In this document: piece by piece, positions 25,680 to 35,458 of the stretch | Layout: every line of letters begins with the position of its first letter | How positions within the stretch are numbered: the first letter of the stretch is position 1 | DNA from: an uncultured Bacilli bacterium | Lineage (GTDB): Bacteria > Bacillota_I > Bacilli_A > RF39 > UBA660 | Direction of reading: 5' to 3' | Assembly (NCBI GenBank): GCA_934101645.1 | Contig: CAKORX010000004.1 | Span: forward strand, 62,001-126,000 | DNA: 64,000 nt | Translations under genes and position numbers: made by a program | The notes under the pieces: generated by a model | Seen by the model: only the letters and a program-made list of their open reading frames with translations | Database searches by the model: none | Told to the model about the DNA's origin: nothing

Positions 25680-25704
25680 AAGTCCTATAAAAGGACTTTT
25701 TTTG
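25680..25704 (+). terminator. Terminator after tRNA-Glu
   Basis: AAGTCCT-ataa-AGGACTT followed by TTTTT. Confidence 0.8.
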
Positions 25705-25762
25705 TGTTTATAAATTCTTTAAAGCAAAATAAAAAAGCCTTATTTGGCTTTAATATATAAAA

Positions 25763-25853
25763 TGGCGGAGCAGGAGAGATTTGAACTCTCGCACCAGTTA
25801 CCCGGTCTACACCCTTAGCAGGGGCGCCTCTTCAGCCTCTTGAGTACTACTCC
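25763..25853 (-). tRNA. tRNA-Ser (GCT)
   Basis: On the minus strand the acceptor is GGAGTAG/CTGCTCC, the anticodon loop CTGCTAA gives GCT, a long variable arm is present as in class II tRNAs, and the end is G-CCA. It reads AGC/AGT serine codons. Confidence 0.95.
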
Positions 25854-25901
25854 ATACCAAGCTACTTCTTAATTTTACTACAAAAGTAGCTTATTTGTCA
25901 A

Positions 25902-26768
25902 TTAACTAAGTACACTTTTAATATTTTCAATAAAACTTGTCATAACACTAAAGTAATCTTCGTCCTCTAAAGTTAATGTTAGGGAATCAACTTCCATAAG
26001 TTTTGCATTACTTGTTTTGACTAAATCAGTTATAACACTATTATTTTTGTCAGTATCTAAACATAATATGTATGTTGATTTTTTATTTTTAAATCTATTT
26101 TTAATACTATTTAATTTTACTTCTTTTAAATTTTCATTATCTCCAAGACTAATGACATTAAATCCATAATCATTTAAAAATTTTAATGTATTACTACTTG
26201 CAACTATTGTATTTTTATTATTATCTTTAGCTTCAGAACCAATGCTTCTTAAATTGGCATCCATTAATGATATTTTTTCTTCGAAATCACTATAATTCTT
26301 TTCTACTTCTTCAATAATATATTTACTTGTTAAATAATTGGTTAAATTATCTTTGATATTTTTTGCAAGCATTAAGTAGTTTTTTGGACTTAGCCACAAA
26401 TCAGTAGAATCATTATTTGTCCATAATCCATATGAAACATCAATAATTAATAAATTTTTATTTTTATTTAATAATGTTTTGGCAATTTCTTTTTCCTTTG
26501 TTAAACCATTATATATAAATAAGTCTGCTTCAGAATAATTTTTTACTTGTTTACTTGTAAGTTTAAATGTATTTAAATCACAATCTTTTGGATAAATACT
26601 ATTTATAGTAGAGTAAGAACCATATAAATATTTAGTTAAATAATTTATGGGATACACAGTCGTATAAATATTTGCTCCTTCGAGATCATCTTTTTGAATA
26701 GAACACGAACATAGTATAAATGCAAATACAGCAAACAAAAACCCCATTTTTAATATACTTTTTTTCAT
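25902..26768 (-). CDS. ZnuA-like substrate-binding lipoprotein lacking metal ligands
   Basis: A 288-residue protein. I start at ATG 26768, preceded by GAAAGGAAAG. A lipoprotein signal ends in FILCSC with lipidation probably at Cys22. The rest follows the cluster A-I metal-binding ABC receptor fold (YTTVYPINYL, EADLFIYNGL, DLWLSPKNYLMLAKNI, the long helix, ASSNTLKFLNDYGF). The three histidines that bind Zn or Mn in ZnuA are gone: the PHxxEPT site reads CDLNTFKLT, HxWLDP reads DLWLSP, and SHxAFxYL reads ASSNTLKFL. No permease or ATPase is adjacent. I infer another ligand, or a sensor or scaffold role. It follows yidD by 10 bases. Confidence 0.75.
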   Translation of the reverse strand: MKKSILKMGFLFAVFAFILCSCSIQKDDLEGANIYTTVYPINYLTKYLYGSYSTINSIYPKDCDLNTFKLTSKQVKNYSEADLFIYNGLTKEKEIAKTLLNKNKNLLIIDVSYGLWTNNDSTDLWLSPKNYLMLAKNIKDNLTNYLTSKYIIEEVEKNYSDFEEKISLMDANLRSIGSEAKDNNKNTIVASSNTLKFLNDYGFNVISLGDNENLKEVKLNSIKNRFKNKKSTYILCLDTDKNNSVITDLVKTSNAKLMEVDSLTLTLEDEDYFSVMTSFIENIKSVLS

Positions 26769-26778
26769 TACTTTCCTT

Positions 26779-26985
26779 TCATGGCACAGGATCATATCCC
26801 ATTTCTCCATTTGGTCGACATTTTTTTAATCTTTTAATACCTAATTTAATACCCTTTATTACGCCATATTTATTAATGGCAATAATCATATATTCACTAC
26901 ATGTAGGAGTAAATCTACACATACTGTGTGATATATTTGGAAAAATTTGATAGCATCTAATTAAAAATATGATAATTTTTTTCAT
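26779..26985 (-). CDS. yidD: YidD membrane protein insertion efficiency factor
   Basis: A 68-residue protein of typical YidD size with the near-invariant [19 protein letters not shown] segment, an upstream amphipathic helix, and [17 protein letters not shown] at the end (family RxxRCNPxxxGGxDPVP). It helps YidC-dependent insertion of membrane proteins. In Bacillota it often stands near rnpA-yidC; here it precedes the ZnuA-like lipoprotein gene instead. Confidence 0.95.
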   Translation of the reverse strand: MKKIIIFLIRCYQIFPNISHSMCRFTPTCSEYMIIAINKYGVIKGIKLGIKRLKKCRPNGEMGYDPVP

Positions 26986-27082
26986 AATTTGTCCACAAAA
27001 ACAATTATACTATAACTTTTATAATTTTACAATTCATTTATAGTATGATATACTTAACTAGAGAAAGTAGTAGGGTGATAAA

Positions 27083-27730
27083 GTGGACTTTTTACAAAAA
27101 TATGGTATTGATATAAAAAATAAAAAGTTACTATCAATTGCATTGACACATTCTTCATATGCAAATGAAAAACATTTAGAACATTATGAAAGATTAGAGT
27201 ATCTTGGTGATGCAGTTTTACAAGTAATAATAAGTGAATATTTATATAATAAAAATGATTTGAAAGAAGGACAAATGTCTAAAATTAGGGCTAGTTATGT
27301 TTGTGAAGAGGCTTTAAATGTTTATGCAAAAGACGTAGGCTATGAAAAATATATAAAGGTTGGTAATGGTCTTCATGGAGTACCTAATGCTACTATAATT
27401 GCAGATGTATTCGAAGCAATTTTGGCAGTTATTTATTTAGATCAGGGTTTTGATGTATGTAAAAAGTATATTTATGAAGTTGTTGTACCTCATATTCAAA
27501 AACATGATAGTTTCTTTTTAGATTATAAAACTACTTTTCAAGAATTAGTTCAAACTAATCAAAAATCAGTCGTTTATGAAATTGAAACAATCACAGATGA
27601 TATTGCTAATCAGATTTTCAAAGCCAGCGCAAAGGTTGACGGCATTGTTTTGGGAATCGGTACAGGAAAAACTAAAAAAGAGGCAGAGCAGATGGCTGCA
27701 AAAGATGCTTTAAAGAAAAGTGCTAGGTAG
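27083..27730 (+). CDS. rnc: Ribonuclease III
   Basis: A 215-residue protein with GTG start and RBS AGGGTGA. The catalytic domain has the signature ERLEYLGDAVL at 36-46 with Asp43 and the downstream Glu in DVFEAILAVIYLDQG. A C-terminal double-stranded RNA-binding domain covers about 145-215 (DYKTTFQELVQTNQ, GTGKTKKEAEQMAAKDAL). It processes rRNA precursors and cleaves dsRNA. The rnc-smc order is the conserved Firmicutes arrangement, with an 8-base gap. Confidence 0.96.
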   Translation: MDFLQKYGIDIKNKKLLSIALTHSSYANEKHLEHYERLEYLGDAVLQVIISEYLYNKNDLKEGQMSKIRASYVCEEALNVYAKDVGYEKYIKVGNGLHGVPNATIIADVFEAILAVIYLDQGFDVCKKYIYEVVVPHIQKHDSFFLDYKTTFQELVQTNQKSVVYEIETITDDIANQIFKASAKVDGIVLGIGTGKTKKEAEQMAAKDALKKSAR

Positions 27731-27738
27731 GGTAGTTT

Positions 27739-30657
27739 ATGTATATAAAAAATATTAAAATTCAAGGATTTAAATCTTTCGCTGATAAGACTGAACTAGA
27801 CTTTAGCAAAGACATTTGTGCAATAGTTGGTCCAAACGGAAGTGGTAAAAGTAATGTTGTTGATGCCCTTTTATGGGTTTTAGGAGAACAAAGCGTAAAA
27901 TTATTACGTGGCGAAGAAAAAATGAGTGACATTATTTTTAGTGGTTCTAAAACAAGGGATGCTTTAACAAAAGCGTCAGTAAGTATACTATTTGATAATT
28001 CAGATCATAAGTTAAATTCTGAATATAGTGAAGTTGAAGTTAAACGTGCTATATATAAAACTGGGGAAAATGAATATTTTATAAATAATGCTAGAGTTCG
28101 TTTAAAAGATATTACAGACTTAATTTTAGATGTTTCCTCAAAGTTTAATATAATTACTCAGGGAAATATTAATGCTTTAGTAGATAATAAATCCTCTGAA
28201 AGAAGGGTTTTATTTGAAAATGCTGCTGGGGTACTAAAATATAAAAAAAGGAAAGAAGAAACTTTAAAAAAACTTGAAAGTACTAAAGAAAATATTACTA
28301 GATTAGATTTAATTATCAAGGAAGTAATGAGTTCTTTAAAACCACTTGAAAAGCAAAAAAAAGAAGCGGAAAAATACTTAAAATATAAAAATGATTTAGA
28401 AAGTATCGAAGTATCTTTAATGGCAAGTGATATTACTACTTTTAAGGAAAAATACGATAGTTTAAAGTTAGATAATATAGCTTTAAAAAAAGAACAAGAA
28501 GTAAATGTATTTTTTCATCCCGAAGAACTAGAAAAATTAAAATTAGAGCTTGTGAAAATGGATGATGAAATAGTTACATTAAATGATAAAGTAATTCAAA
28601 TAAATGATGAAATAAGTAAACTTCAAAGTCAAAAACAAATTAATTTAGAAAGAGTTAAACTTACTGCAAGTCATGACAAATTTAATGAAAACTTATATCA
28701 TTTAAAAGAAGAAAAACTTGCAATGAAGAAAAATATTGATGTTATTGCAAATGAAATTGAGGAATTAAAAATCATTTATAATGAGCTTATAAAAGAATAT
28801 AATGATAAAAATAATTCTGAGCTTAAAGAAAAACTTAAAATTACAACACTTAAAAATGATTATAATGTAAAATCAAAAGAATTATTTGCTTTAGAAAATA
28901 AAGTGAATATTTTAAAAGTAAATATTGATAGTAATGCATCACTTCCTAAAAGTGTAAATGCCATTATTAACTCTAAAGCTTTATCTGGTATTCACAATAC
29001 TATAGGAAATTTAATTACTGTTAATGATGCTCATAAACTTGCTATAAAGGCATCTTTAGCTGGAGCAAGTAATTTTATTGTTACTGATGATTTTTCTTGC
29101 GCAAAAAGAGCTATAAACTATCTTAAGAATTTTCATTTAGGAAGAGCTACTTTTTTTCCACTTGATACAATAAAATCAAGATATATTGATGAATCATCAT
29201 TTAATAAGATTAAGTCTTTAAATGGTTTTATAGGTATAGCCTCAGATTTAGTTAATTATGATAAAAAATATAAAAATATTATTGAAAATCAATTAGGTAA
29301 TGTTATTATTGTTGAAACCATTGATGAACTAGATTCAATAGGAAAAATAGTAAATTTTAAATTTAAAATTGTCTCTTTGGAAGGAGATATTCTTTTCCCA
29401 GGTGGAGCCGTAAGTGGTGGTGAAGCAGCCAGCAATAGTGATGATAAATTATCTTTATTGAAACTTACTAATGAATATAATGATAAAAAAGCACTTCTTG
29501 AAAGTATAAACGTTACACTTGAAAATGCTATTAAAAATCATGAAAATATAGAAAGTGAAATAAGTAATATTAATTCTTTAGTTATGGAAAAAAGAATACT
29601 TATTGAAAATAAAGAGAAAATCATGGCTGATTACAAAGATAAATTAAGTTATATTCAAAGTAATATTGATGGATTTAAAAACCTAAATAATAATACTTTA
29701 AATGATATAATAGAAAATATTTTAATCACACTTAATAATAAATCTAAAGAAAAAGAAATATTAGAAAATAGGCTTATTGGTGTAAGGAGCCGTAAATTTG
29801 ATTTAAATAATAAAATTGAAGATTTAGAAAAACGAATCAATGAAGTTAATAGTAAATACAATAAAAATGAAACTTTAATTAAAAATAATGAAATTGAAAT
29901 TGGTAAGATTGAGGTTAAAATTGACTCATTATTGGAAAATTTAAAAAATGAATATAATATTACTTATGAATATGCAATAAATAATTATGAACTTAAAATA
30001 CCTATGGATGAAGCAAGAAGTAAAGTTATATCTTATCGTAATGAATTAAAAGGACTTACAAATATCAATTTAGGAAGTATTTCAGAATATGAAAGACTTA
30101 AAACAAGATATGATTTTTTAGATAAACAAAAGACTGATTTAGAGACTTCTTCGAAGGAACTTTATAATATTATTGATGAAATGGATGATATTATGAAAAA
30201 AAGATTTAAAGTAACTTTTGATAAGATTTCTAAGGAGTTCACTGAAGTGTTTAGAAAAATGTTTAAGGGTGGAAATGGAATTTTAAAATTAACTGATGAA
30301 AATGATTTACTTAATACAGGTATTTCTATATTAGCCGTTCCTCCGGGAAAGAAACTTAATTCTACAGCTGCACTTTCTGGTGGAGAAAAAGCCCTTACGG
30401 CGATATGTTTAATATTTGCAATATTAAATGTTAAACCAGCTCCATTTATTGTTTTAGATGAAGTTGAAGCACCTTTAGATGAAGAAAATGTTTCGATGTT
30501 TGGGGATTATCTAAAATCGATGCAAGGAAATAGCCAATTTATTTTAATTACTCATAAAAAGAAGATGATGGAATATGCAAATAATCTTTATGGTGTAACA
30601 ATGCAAGAAAGTGGAGTATCTAAATTGGTTAGTGTTAAACTTGAAAGTAATAATTAA
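27739..30657 (+). CDS. smc: Chromosome segregation protein SMC (short coiled-coil arms)
   Basis: A 972-residue protein. Walker A GPNGSGKSN is at 31-39. A long Lys/Glu coiled coil runs from about 165 to 385, then a hinge (about 395-520, KALSGIHNTIGNLI, LAIKASLAGASNFIVTDD), a second coiled coil, and the C-terminal ATPase with ALSGGEKALTA near 880 and VLDEVEAPLD near 910. Both ATPase halves and the hinge look complete. The protein is about 200 residues shorter than B. subtilis SMC (1186), and the missing length is in the two arms. ftsY, which often follows smc, does not. Confidence 0.95.
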   Translation: MYIKNIKIQGFKSFADKTELDFSKDICAIVGPNGSGKSNVVDALLWVLGEQSVKLLRGEEKMSDIIFSGSKTRDALTKASVSILFDNSDHKLNSEYSEVEVKRAIYKTGENEYFINNARVRLKDITDLILDVSSKFNIITQGNINALVDNKSSERRVLFENAAGVLKYKKRKEETLKKLESTKENITRLDLIIKEVMSSLKPLEKQKKEAEKYLKYKNDLESIEVSLMASDITTFKEKYDSLKLDNIALKKEQEVNVFFHPEELEKLKLELVKMDDEIVTLNDKVIQINDEISKLQSQKQINLERVKLTASHDKFNENLYHLKEEKLAMKKNIDVIANEIEELKIIYNELIKEYNDKNNSELKEKLKITTLKNDYNVKSKELFALENKVNILKVNIDSNASLPKSVNAIINSKALSGIHNTIGNLITVNDAHKLAIKASLAGASNFIVTDDFSCAKRAINYLKNFHLGRATFFPLDTIKSRYIDESSFNKIKSLNGFIGIASDLVNYDKKYKNIIENQLGNVIIVETIDELDSIGKIVNFKFKIVSLEGDILFPGGAVSGGEAASNSDDKLSLLKLTNEYNDKKALLESINVTLENAIKNHENIESEISNINSLVMEKRILIENKEKIMADYKDKLSYIQSNIDGFKNLNNNTLNDIIENILITLNNKSKEKEILENRLIGVRSRKFDLNNKIEDLEKRINEVNSKYNKNETLIKNNEIEIGKIEVKIDSLLENLKNEYNITYEYAINNYELKIPMDEARSKVISYRNELKGLTNINLGSISEYERLKTRYDFLDKQKTDLETSSKELYNIIDEMDDIMKKRFKVTFDKISKEFTEVFRKMFKGGNGILKLTDENDLLNTGISILAVPPGKKLNSTAALSGGEKALTAICLIFAILNVKPAPFIVLDEVEAPLDEENVSMFGDYLKSMQGNSQFILITHKKKMMEYANNLYGVTMQESGVSKLVSVKLESNN

Positions 30658-30669
30658 TTATTTTTATTA

Positions 30670-30699
30670 TTTACAAAATAGTGTTAAGTAATGTATAAT
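30670..30699 (+). promoter_or_regulatory. Promoter of the HTH protein gene
   Basis: TTTACA at 30670-30675, 18-bp spacer, TATAAT at 30694-30699; RBS AAAGGAG at about 30708-30714. Confidence 0.6.
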
Positions 30700-30720
30700 T
30701 AAAATGTAAAGGAGAATATG

Positions 30721-31491
30721 ATGGACACATTAAATAATTTATTACAAGAACTAGGAATATCAAAAGTTAAATTAGCAAAATATTTAGGAGTATCAAGACA
30801 AATGGTATATAATTATCTAACTTTTGATAGTATGGATAAATGGCCAAAAGAAAAAAAATTATTATTATTTCAATTACTTGATATAGATTCAAGTAATTTT
30901 AAAGGATTTGATAAAATAAAAATAACTACAGAATATATGCTTTCTGTAGAAAAAAAATTAAATACTAATTGTCAAAAAGAAGAAATATTAGTTAATAATT
31001 TTGATTTGACAGGTGTAGATAAAGAAGGTAAGGCACTACTTTCTGATATAATATATTTATTAAAAGAAAAATTACTTGAAGGATCTGATGCTGAAAAAGC
31101 CACTGTAAAATACACATATTATTTATTACAGTCAATGAACAATGTTCCTGAAATTAAATATATTATGGCTTACATTGCTAAAACAAATGGTTTTATTAAG
31201 CCAGATGAATTTATGTATAATGAAGATAAACAATTTATATTTGAAGGAATATTATACTCAGGATTAAATTTATACAATAATGGTGGAGCTTCAAAAAGCC
31301 GTGTAGCTGAATCACGAAGAAGATTTATTCGTGAAATTGAACTTAAAAATGAAGAAAAAATGAGTCGCACACAAGCCTTAAATACAATTAGAATTCAAGC
31401 ATTGCATGAGCTTGGTTATAATGACATAAACGAAAGTAATGCTGCTGAAGTATTTGAGAAAATTGCTGAAATTCAATCACGTAAGGTTTAA
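30721..31491 (+). CDS. HTH-domain DNA-binding protein, unknown target
   Basis: A 256-residue protein. Of two adjacent ATGs I prefer the second (30721), which is 6 bases from GGAG. The N-terminal 60 residues form a Cro/C1-type helix-turn-helix (SKVKLAKYLGVSRQMVYNYL). The remaining 190 residues are helical with no recognised motif, ending in a basic/acidic region (RRRFIREIELKNEEKMSRTQALNTIRIQAL). It is probably a chromosomally encoded regulator or nucleoid-linked protein. It has its own promoter, and the next gene starts 1 base after its stop, so the two are co-transcribed. Confidence 0.7.
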   Translation: MDTLNNLLQELGISKVKLAKYLGVSRQMVYNYLTFDSMDKWPKEKKLLLFQLLDIDSSNFKGFDKIKITTEYMLSVEKKLNTNCQKEEILVNNFDLTGVDKEGKALLSDIIYLLKEKLLEGSDAEKATVKYTYYLLQSMNNVPEIKYIMAYIAKTNGFIKPDEFMYNEDKQFIFEGILYSGLNLYNNGGASKSRVAESRRRFIREIELKNEEKMSRTQALNTIRIQALHELGYNDINESNAAEVFEKIAEIQSRKV

Positions 31492-31492
31492 T

Positions 31493-32293
31493 ATGAAAAA
31501 AAATAAAAATAGGGTAGTTGTTGGTTTAATAATAGTTATGGCTATTTTAATAGTAGTAACTATATTCTTATTAAATAAAAATAAATTAAATCCCGAAGAT
31601 AAATTAGTAAAAAATTTATATGGATTAATTGAGCAGAGTTTAGATAATTGTAATGGCATGATTTTATATCAAAATAAGCAAATAGATTATGTTAACTTAT
31701 CTGACAATGAAAGAATGTGTTTAGCATTAAATTTAGTTTCAACAAATGAAAATGTAGAATTATCTATTAAAAAAAATAAAGATTATTGCGAATTTGCTAA
31801 AGATAAATTATTTTTGATAACTGATGAAGAAAACAAAAAATGTAATGTAAAAAAAGTTGATTATTTAGCTATAAAAAATGAATATGAGAAATTATTCAAT
31901 AAGCCTTTAGAAAGTACTCAAGATATAAAAGTTTCTGGAGAAACAAACTGTTTTTATAATAAAAATGATAATTCATACTTATGTGGCACTGCCAATCAAA
32001 GAAATATTATAATAGGGTGGGAGCCTACTTCGTATAGACTAATTGATAAGGTAGTTAAAAAGGGTAGTGATATCGTTGTTTATGACTATTTTATGTTAAT
32101 TAATTCAAATATTTGTTACATAGATAATAATGAAACTGAAAATAAAGATTGTAGTAAAATATTAGAAAGCAAACCAAAAACGAAAATTAATAATACATTT
32201 GTAAAAAAATATGGTCAGAAATATAAGCATACATTTAAATTAAATGAAGAGTCAAATAGTTATTATTGGGAGAGTTCTTCCCCTATTAAATAA
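31493..32293 (+). CDS. Membrane-anchored extracytoplasmic protein, unknown
   Basis: A 266-residue protein from ATG 31493 (MKKNKNRV), right after the previous stop. Longer upstream frames would run through the HTH gene. Residues about 9-27 form a single membrane anchor with a basic cytoplasmic N-terminus; the rest is a soluble domain with seven Cys (CNG, MCL, YCEF, KCNV, NCFYN, YLCG and NICYID-type contexts) that could pair outside the cell. No family recognised. Confidence 0.6.
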   Translation: MKKNKNRVVVGLIIVMAILIVVTIFLLNKNKLNPEDKLVKNLYGLIEQSLDNCNGMILYQNKQIDYVNLSDNERMCLALNLVSTNENVELSIKKNKDYCEFAKDKLFLITDEENKKCNVKKVDYLAIKNEYEKLFNKPLESTQDIKVSGETNCFYNKNDNSYLCGTANQRNIIIGWEPTSYRLIDKVVKKGSDIVVYDYFMLINSNICYIDNNETENKDCSKILESKPKTKINNTFVKKYGQKYKHTFKLNEESNSYYWESSSPIK

Positions 32294-32656
32294 TTATTTC
32301 CCCTCTTCTTTTTTTTATTAAAAAATAGGGTATTATATAACCTTATTAATATATTATAATAGGATATATATATTATAACCTTATTTTATATATAAATAAG
32401 GATAATAAAAAAAACTATAAATTTTATTTATGATTTAATTTATAGTTTTAAAATTAATTTTATAATTTGATTTGTTAAATAATTTTTTAATTAAACTTAA
32501 GTAAACTATATATCAACTTAATAAATTCTAAGAAAAATATTTTATCTAAAAAATTGTTTAAATTCCTATATTAATTTTTTGAATTATTACTTCGTATAAT
32601 ATATATTATGTTAACTTAATCTTTTTTTCTTTAAAAATATTATTAATATATATTTA
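32294..32656. other. Long AT-rich intergenic stretch between convergent genes
   Basis: No open frame or RNA gene is recognised. It contains a ccttattt/aaataagg hairpin near 32380-32402 and a strong 13-bp inverted repeat, aaaactataaatt (32411-32423) and aatttatagtttt (32437-32449), with a 13-base loop. Poly-A and poly-T at either side make it a plausible bidirectional terminator. Confidence 0.6.
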
Positions 32657-33991
32657 TTATCTTTTTAAAAATATACTTACTAAAAGTGCTATTATAACAA
32701 TGATAACAATTCCAACTGCTACATACAAAACTGCATCATTCGTAGTTTTAATTTCTGTATCTTTATCAACATTAATATTTTCATCTTTCTTATCATCATC
32801 TTTTATTGGTTGATTCTTTGTATCTTTAACGTTTTCAAATAAATCATCTTTTGCTACATCATCCCCTACTCCAGTATAATATAAACCAAATTCACATGGA
32901 TTAAATGTTTTAATTTCTGTTACTGAAGTAAATTTATTATTTTTACCATTAAGCCATTCAGTAAACCAAGTTCCTTGTTGTGAAATATGTTTACTATACC
33001 CTATTTTAGACATTTCATAAGCTGTTTTACCACCAAATGATTTAAGTGGTACATCATAGTCTAAACATAGTTTATTTTCGGGATATAAATGTAAATATAG
33101 CTTTTGGATTTCCCAAGTACCATATTTTTTTACACTTTCTTCATCAAATGTTTTATCCTTAGCTTTTTTATATGCAGTTTCTAATAAATACGTATTTAAT
33201 ATATGTTGACCATGACCATATTCACCATTTTCATCATGTCCTACAACGACATATGGTTTATATTTTCTTATTGCATCTACTTGAAATTTAAGTAAATCAT
33301 CAATTTTAAATCCAGCATTTGTAAAATTCATTAAAGCTCCGTCTCTTGTTTGAGAATATGCATCAGGAAATTCACTTATTAATGGGTAATTTTTTATTCC
33401 AACAGCCCATAGTCCATTTAAAAGTTCATGATATCTCATTTTATTATTAAAATGATTTGTAAAATATACAACTTGAACATCTTTACGAGCATCTACGTAT
33501 TTTGGTAAAAGTCCTGCAAAAAAAAGTTGTTCATCATCTGCATGAGTTGAAAAAAGCATAAGATCTGCAGTATCTAAAGTACTCCAATCTTGTACATAAT
33601 CTGGCAAATTATCATCAGTAAAAATATAAATATCCGCTAAAGAGTATTTTTCTTCATATGAAAGTTTGAAAGAACTAATATTACTATTAACTTTAACAAG
33701 TTCATGTAAATATCCTTTTTGACCTACTAAATTTTCTGAGTTCTCAAATAATATTTTTCCCTTAATAGCTTTATCATGATATACAATATAAATGTTTTTT
33801 ATTTCTTCGGGACAAGAAACCATTATAGCACTATTATATGATTTAGTAATATATGTGTTATAATCCTCATCTTTTAATTCTTTTTGTCTCGCGGTGTTAA
33901 TTGTAATATCACATTCACTAGTAATATCTTTTGCCATAGCTAAATATGGAATACATAACAGAGTAATAAATAAAATAATTTTTTTCTTCAT
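32657..33991 (-). CDS. Secreted, membrane-anchored PIG-L/LmbE deacetylase
   Basis: A 444-residue protein from ATG 33991; an in-frame TTG 9 bases upstream is less likely. The signal peptide ends near AMAKD. A beta domain comes first, then a PIG-L domain from about 145 with the metal motif STHADDEQLFF (family PHPDDE) and VVGHDENGEYGHGQH. A Lys/Asp linker leads to a C-terminal membrane helix (about 421-441). Family members remove N-acetyl groups from GlcNAc-type sugars, so an envelope glycan is the likely substrate. A C-terminal rather than N-terminal anchor is notable. It stands apart from the nearby metal transporter operon. Confidence 0.8.
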   Translation of the reverse strand: MKKKIILFITLLCIPYLAMAKDITSECDITINTARQKELKDEDYNTYITKSYNSAIMVSCPEEIKNIYIVYHDKAIKGKILFENSENLVGQKGYLHELVKVNSNISSFKLSYEEKYSLADIYIFTDDNLPDYVQDWSTLDTADLMLFSTHADDEQLFFAGLLPKYVDARKDVQVVYFTNHFNNKMRYHELLNGLWAVGIKNYPLISEFPDAYSQTRDGALMNFTNAGFKIDDLLKFQVDAIRKYKPYVVVGHDENGEYGHGQHILNTYLLETAYKKAKDKTFDEESVKKYGTWEIQKLYLHLYPENKLCLDYDVPLKSFGGKTAYEMSKIGYSKHISQQGTWFTEWLNGKNNKFTSVTEIKTFNPCEFGLYYTGVGDDVAKDDLFENVKDTKNQPIKDDDKKDENINVDKDTEIKTTNDAVLYVAVGIVIIVIIALLVSIFLKR

Positions 33992-34027
33992 ATCAACCAA
34001 CCTTACTACTTCTAGTATAACATATTT

Positions 34028-34630
34028 TTATAATTTTTTTATAAAATAATTAAATAATTTGTCACTGTTGTCGTCATTTAAATTTTCTGGATGCCATTGA
34101 ACGCCAATAAAAAATTTTTTATCAATATCTTCTACTTCCTCAATTACATTTTCACACTTTGCGCCAATATTAAGACTTGTATACATTAGGTAGTCTTGAT
34201 GCCTAGAGTTTACCTGAATTTCCGCTTTTTTTATTATTTTAAATAATAATGAATTTTTATCTATTTTAATATTATGAACATATTCACTGGTATTTTTATG
34301 TCTTGAATCACTAAGTTTGCCTAATTTTCCATTTAAAGCACATCCCATAGTTTGCATGCCTAAGCAGATTCCTAATGTAGGAATATCTTTTTCATATAAA
34401 TATTTTACTAATTCAATTTCAAAATCATATATATCATCGCCACCAGGTAAAATAACTCCATCCACAAGTTTAATTACATCGAGTTTATTAGTGTATGATT
34501 CATTTTCTTTAAAAGGAACAATTATAACATCTACTCTGCCACAAATTTTATCATAAACAGCCTTTGGTATATAAAAAATTTCTTTATTATTATAATTGGT
34601 AATCCTTGTAAAAATTGCTACTTTTTTCAT
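34028..34630 (-). CDS. Class I glutamine amidotransferase, PuuD/gamma-Glu-GABA hydrolase type
   Basis: A 200-residue protein. The oxyanion strand VILPGGDDIYDFE near 59-71, the nucleophile elbow GICLGMQ with Cys89, and the catalytic His-Glu in GVQWHPENL near 180-188 are all visible. The layout fits peptidase C26/PuuD-type hydrolases of gamma-glutamyl compounds rather than a synthetase-linked amidotransferase, because it is a stand-alone domain and slightly short. The ZIP transporter gene lies 2 bases upstream on the same strand, so they form an operon; no functional link is evident. Confidence 0.85.
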   Translation of the reverse strand: MKKVAIFTRITNYNNKEIFYIPKAVYDKICGRVDVIIVPFKENESYTNKLDVIKLVDGVILPGGDDIYDFEIELVKYLYEKDIPTLGICLGMQTMGCALNGKLGKLSDSRHKNTSEYVHNIKIDKNSLLFKIIKKAEIQVNSRHQDYLMYTSLNIGAKCENVIEEVEDIDKKFFIGVQWHPENLNDDNSDKLFNYFIKKL

Positions 34631-34632
34631 AA

Positions 34633-35373
34633 CTATATTATAACACTTCCTATTATAATTATAAAACCAATAATAAGTCCTAATAATAGATATTTTTTCT
34701 CATTATATTTATTTGCTTGAGGAAACATTTGTTCTATAGAAAGCGTAATCATTAAAAATGCAACCATTACGAGTATTAAAGATAATGCTATGTCATTTAC
34801 ATACTTTGCTAAAAATAAGTATGCTAAAACTGCCCCAATAAATTCTGAAAAACCTGATATAAAGGTTTTGAAAAAAGCACTTTTTTTACTATGTGTAGAA
34901 TAATATATTGGAACTGCAATGCATATTCCTTCAGGAAGATTATGAAGTGCTATGGCTAAAGCCATTTTAATTCCTAAATGAACATCCTTATAGCTACTTA
35001 TAAATGTAATTATACCCTCAGGAAGATTATGCATAATTAAAATAATCATTGAAAGTAACCCTAATTTATATAAATTGTTTTCATATTTTTCTAAGCATTT
35101 ATTCAAATATTTTATCAAATAAAAACTAATTAAAAATAATAATAAAAATATAAATAACGAATATATACCATAAGATTTAATTAAATATATCATTGAATCT
35201 GGTAATAGGTCAAATATACTTACTCCTATCATTATTGCAATCGAAAATGATAACGAAAATACAATAAATTTATTAATATTTTCCTTTTTTATATTAAGAA
35301 AAATAAACAATGCTCCGATGCATGTGCTAAAAGATGCAATTAAGGAAATTAATAAAGCAATAATTATATTCAT
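34633..35373 (-). CDS. ZIP-family metal transporter
   Basis: A 246-residue protein from ATG 35373 (MNIIIALL); the frame can begin 27 bases earlier, but with no better RBS. There are eight hydrophobic segments. Two ZIP signature helices are visible, HNLPEGIITF and HNLPEGICIAVPIY, and EFIGAVLAY follows, so the binuclear metal site in helices 4-5 is complete. The length and the HNxPEG pair match ZupT/GufA-type importers of zinc, iron or manganese. Confidence 0.9.
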   Translation of the reverse strand: MNIIIALLISLIASFSTCIGALFIFLNIKKENINKFIVFSLSFSIAIMIGVSIFDLLPDSMIYLIKSYGIYSLFIFLLLFLISFYLIKYLNKCLEKYENNLYKLGLLSMIILIMHNLPEGIITFISSYKDVHLGIKMALAIALHNLPEGICIAVPIYYSTHSKKSAFFKTFISGFSEFIGAVLAYLFLAKYVNDIALSLILVMVAFLMITLSIEQMFPQANKYNEKKYLLLGLIIGFIIIIGSVII

Positions 35374-35458
35374 AATAAAGTGTATGCATTTATAAACCAA
35401 TTATTTCCATAGTAAAATCTTATATATTTACCATAATATTATTAGGAGGAAATGATTA

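Noticed and set aside
32294..32656. Hidden small gene in the long intergenic stretch
   Set aside because: Both strands are broken by frequent stops, and no RBS precedes a usable start; only inverted repeats were seen.
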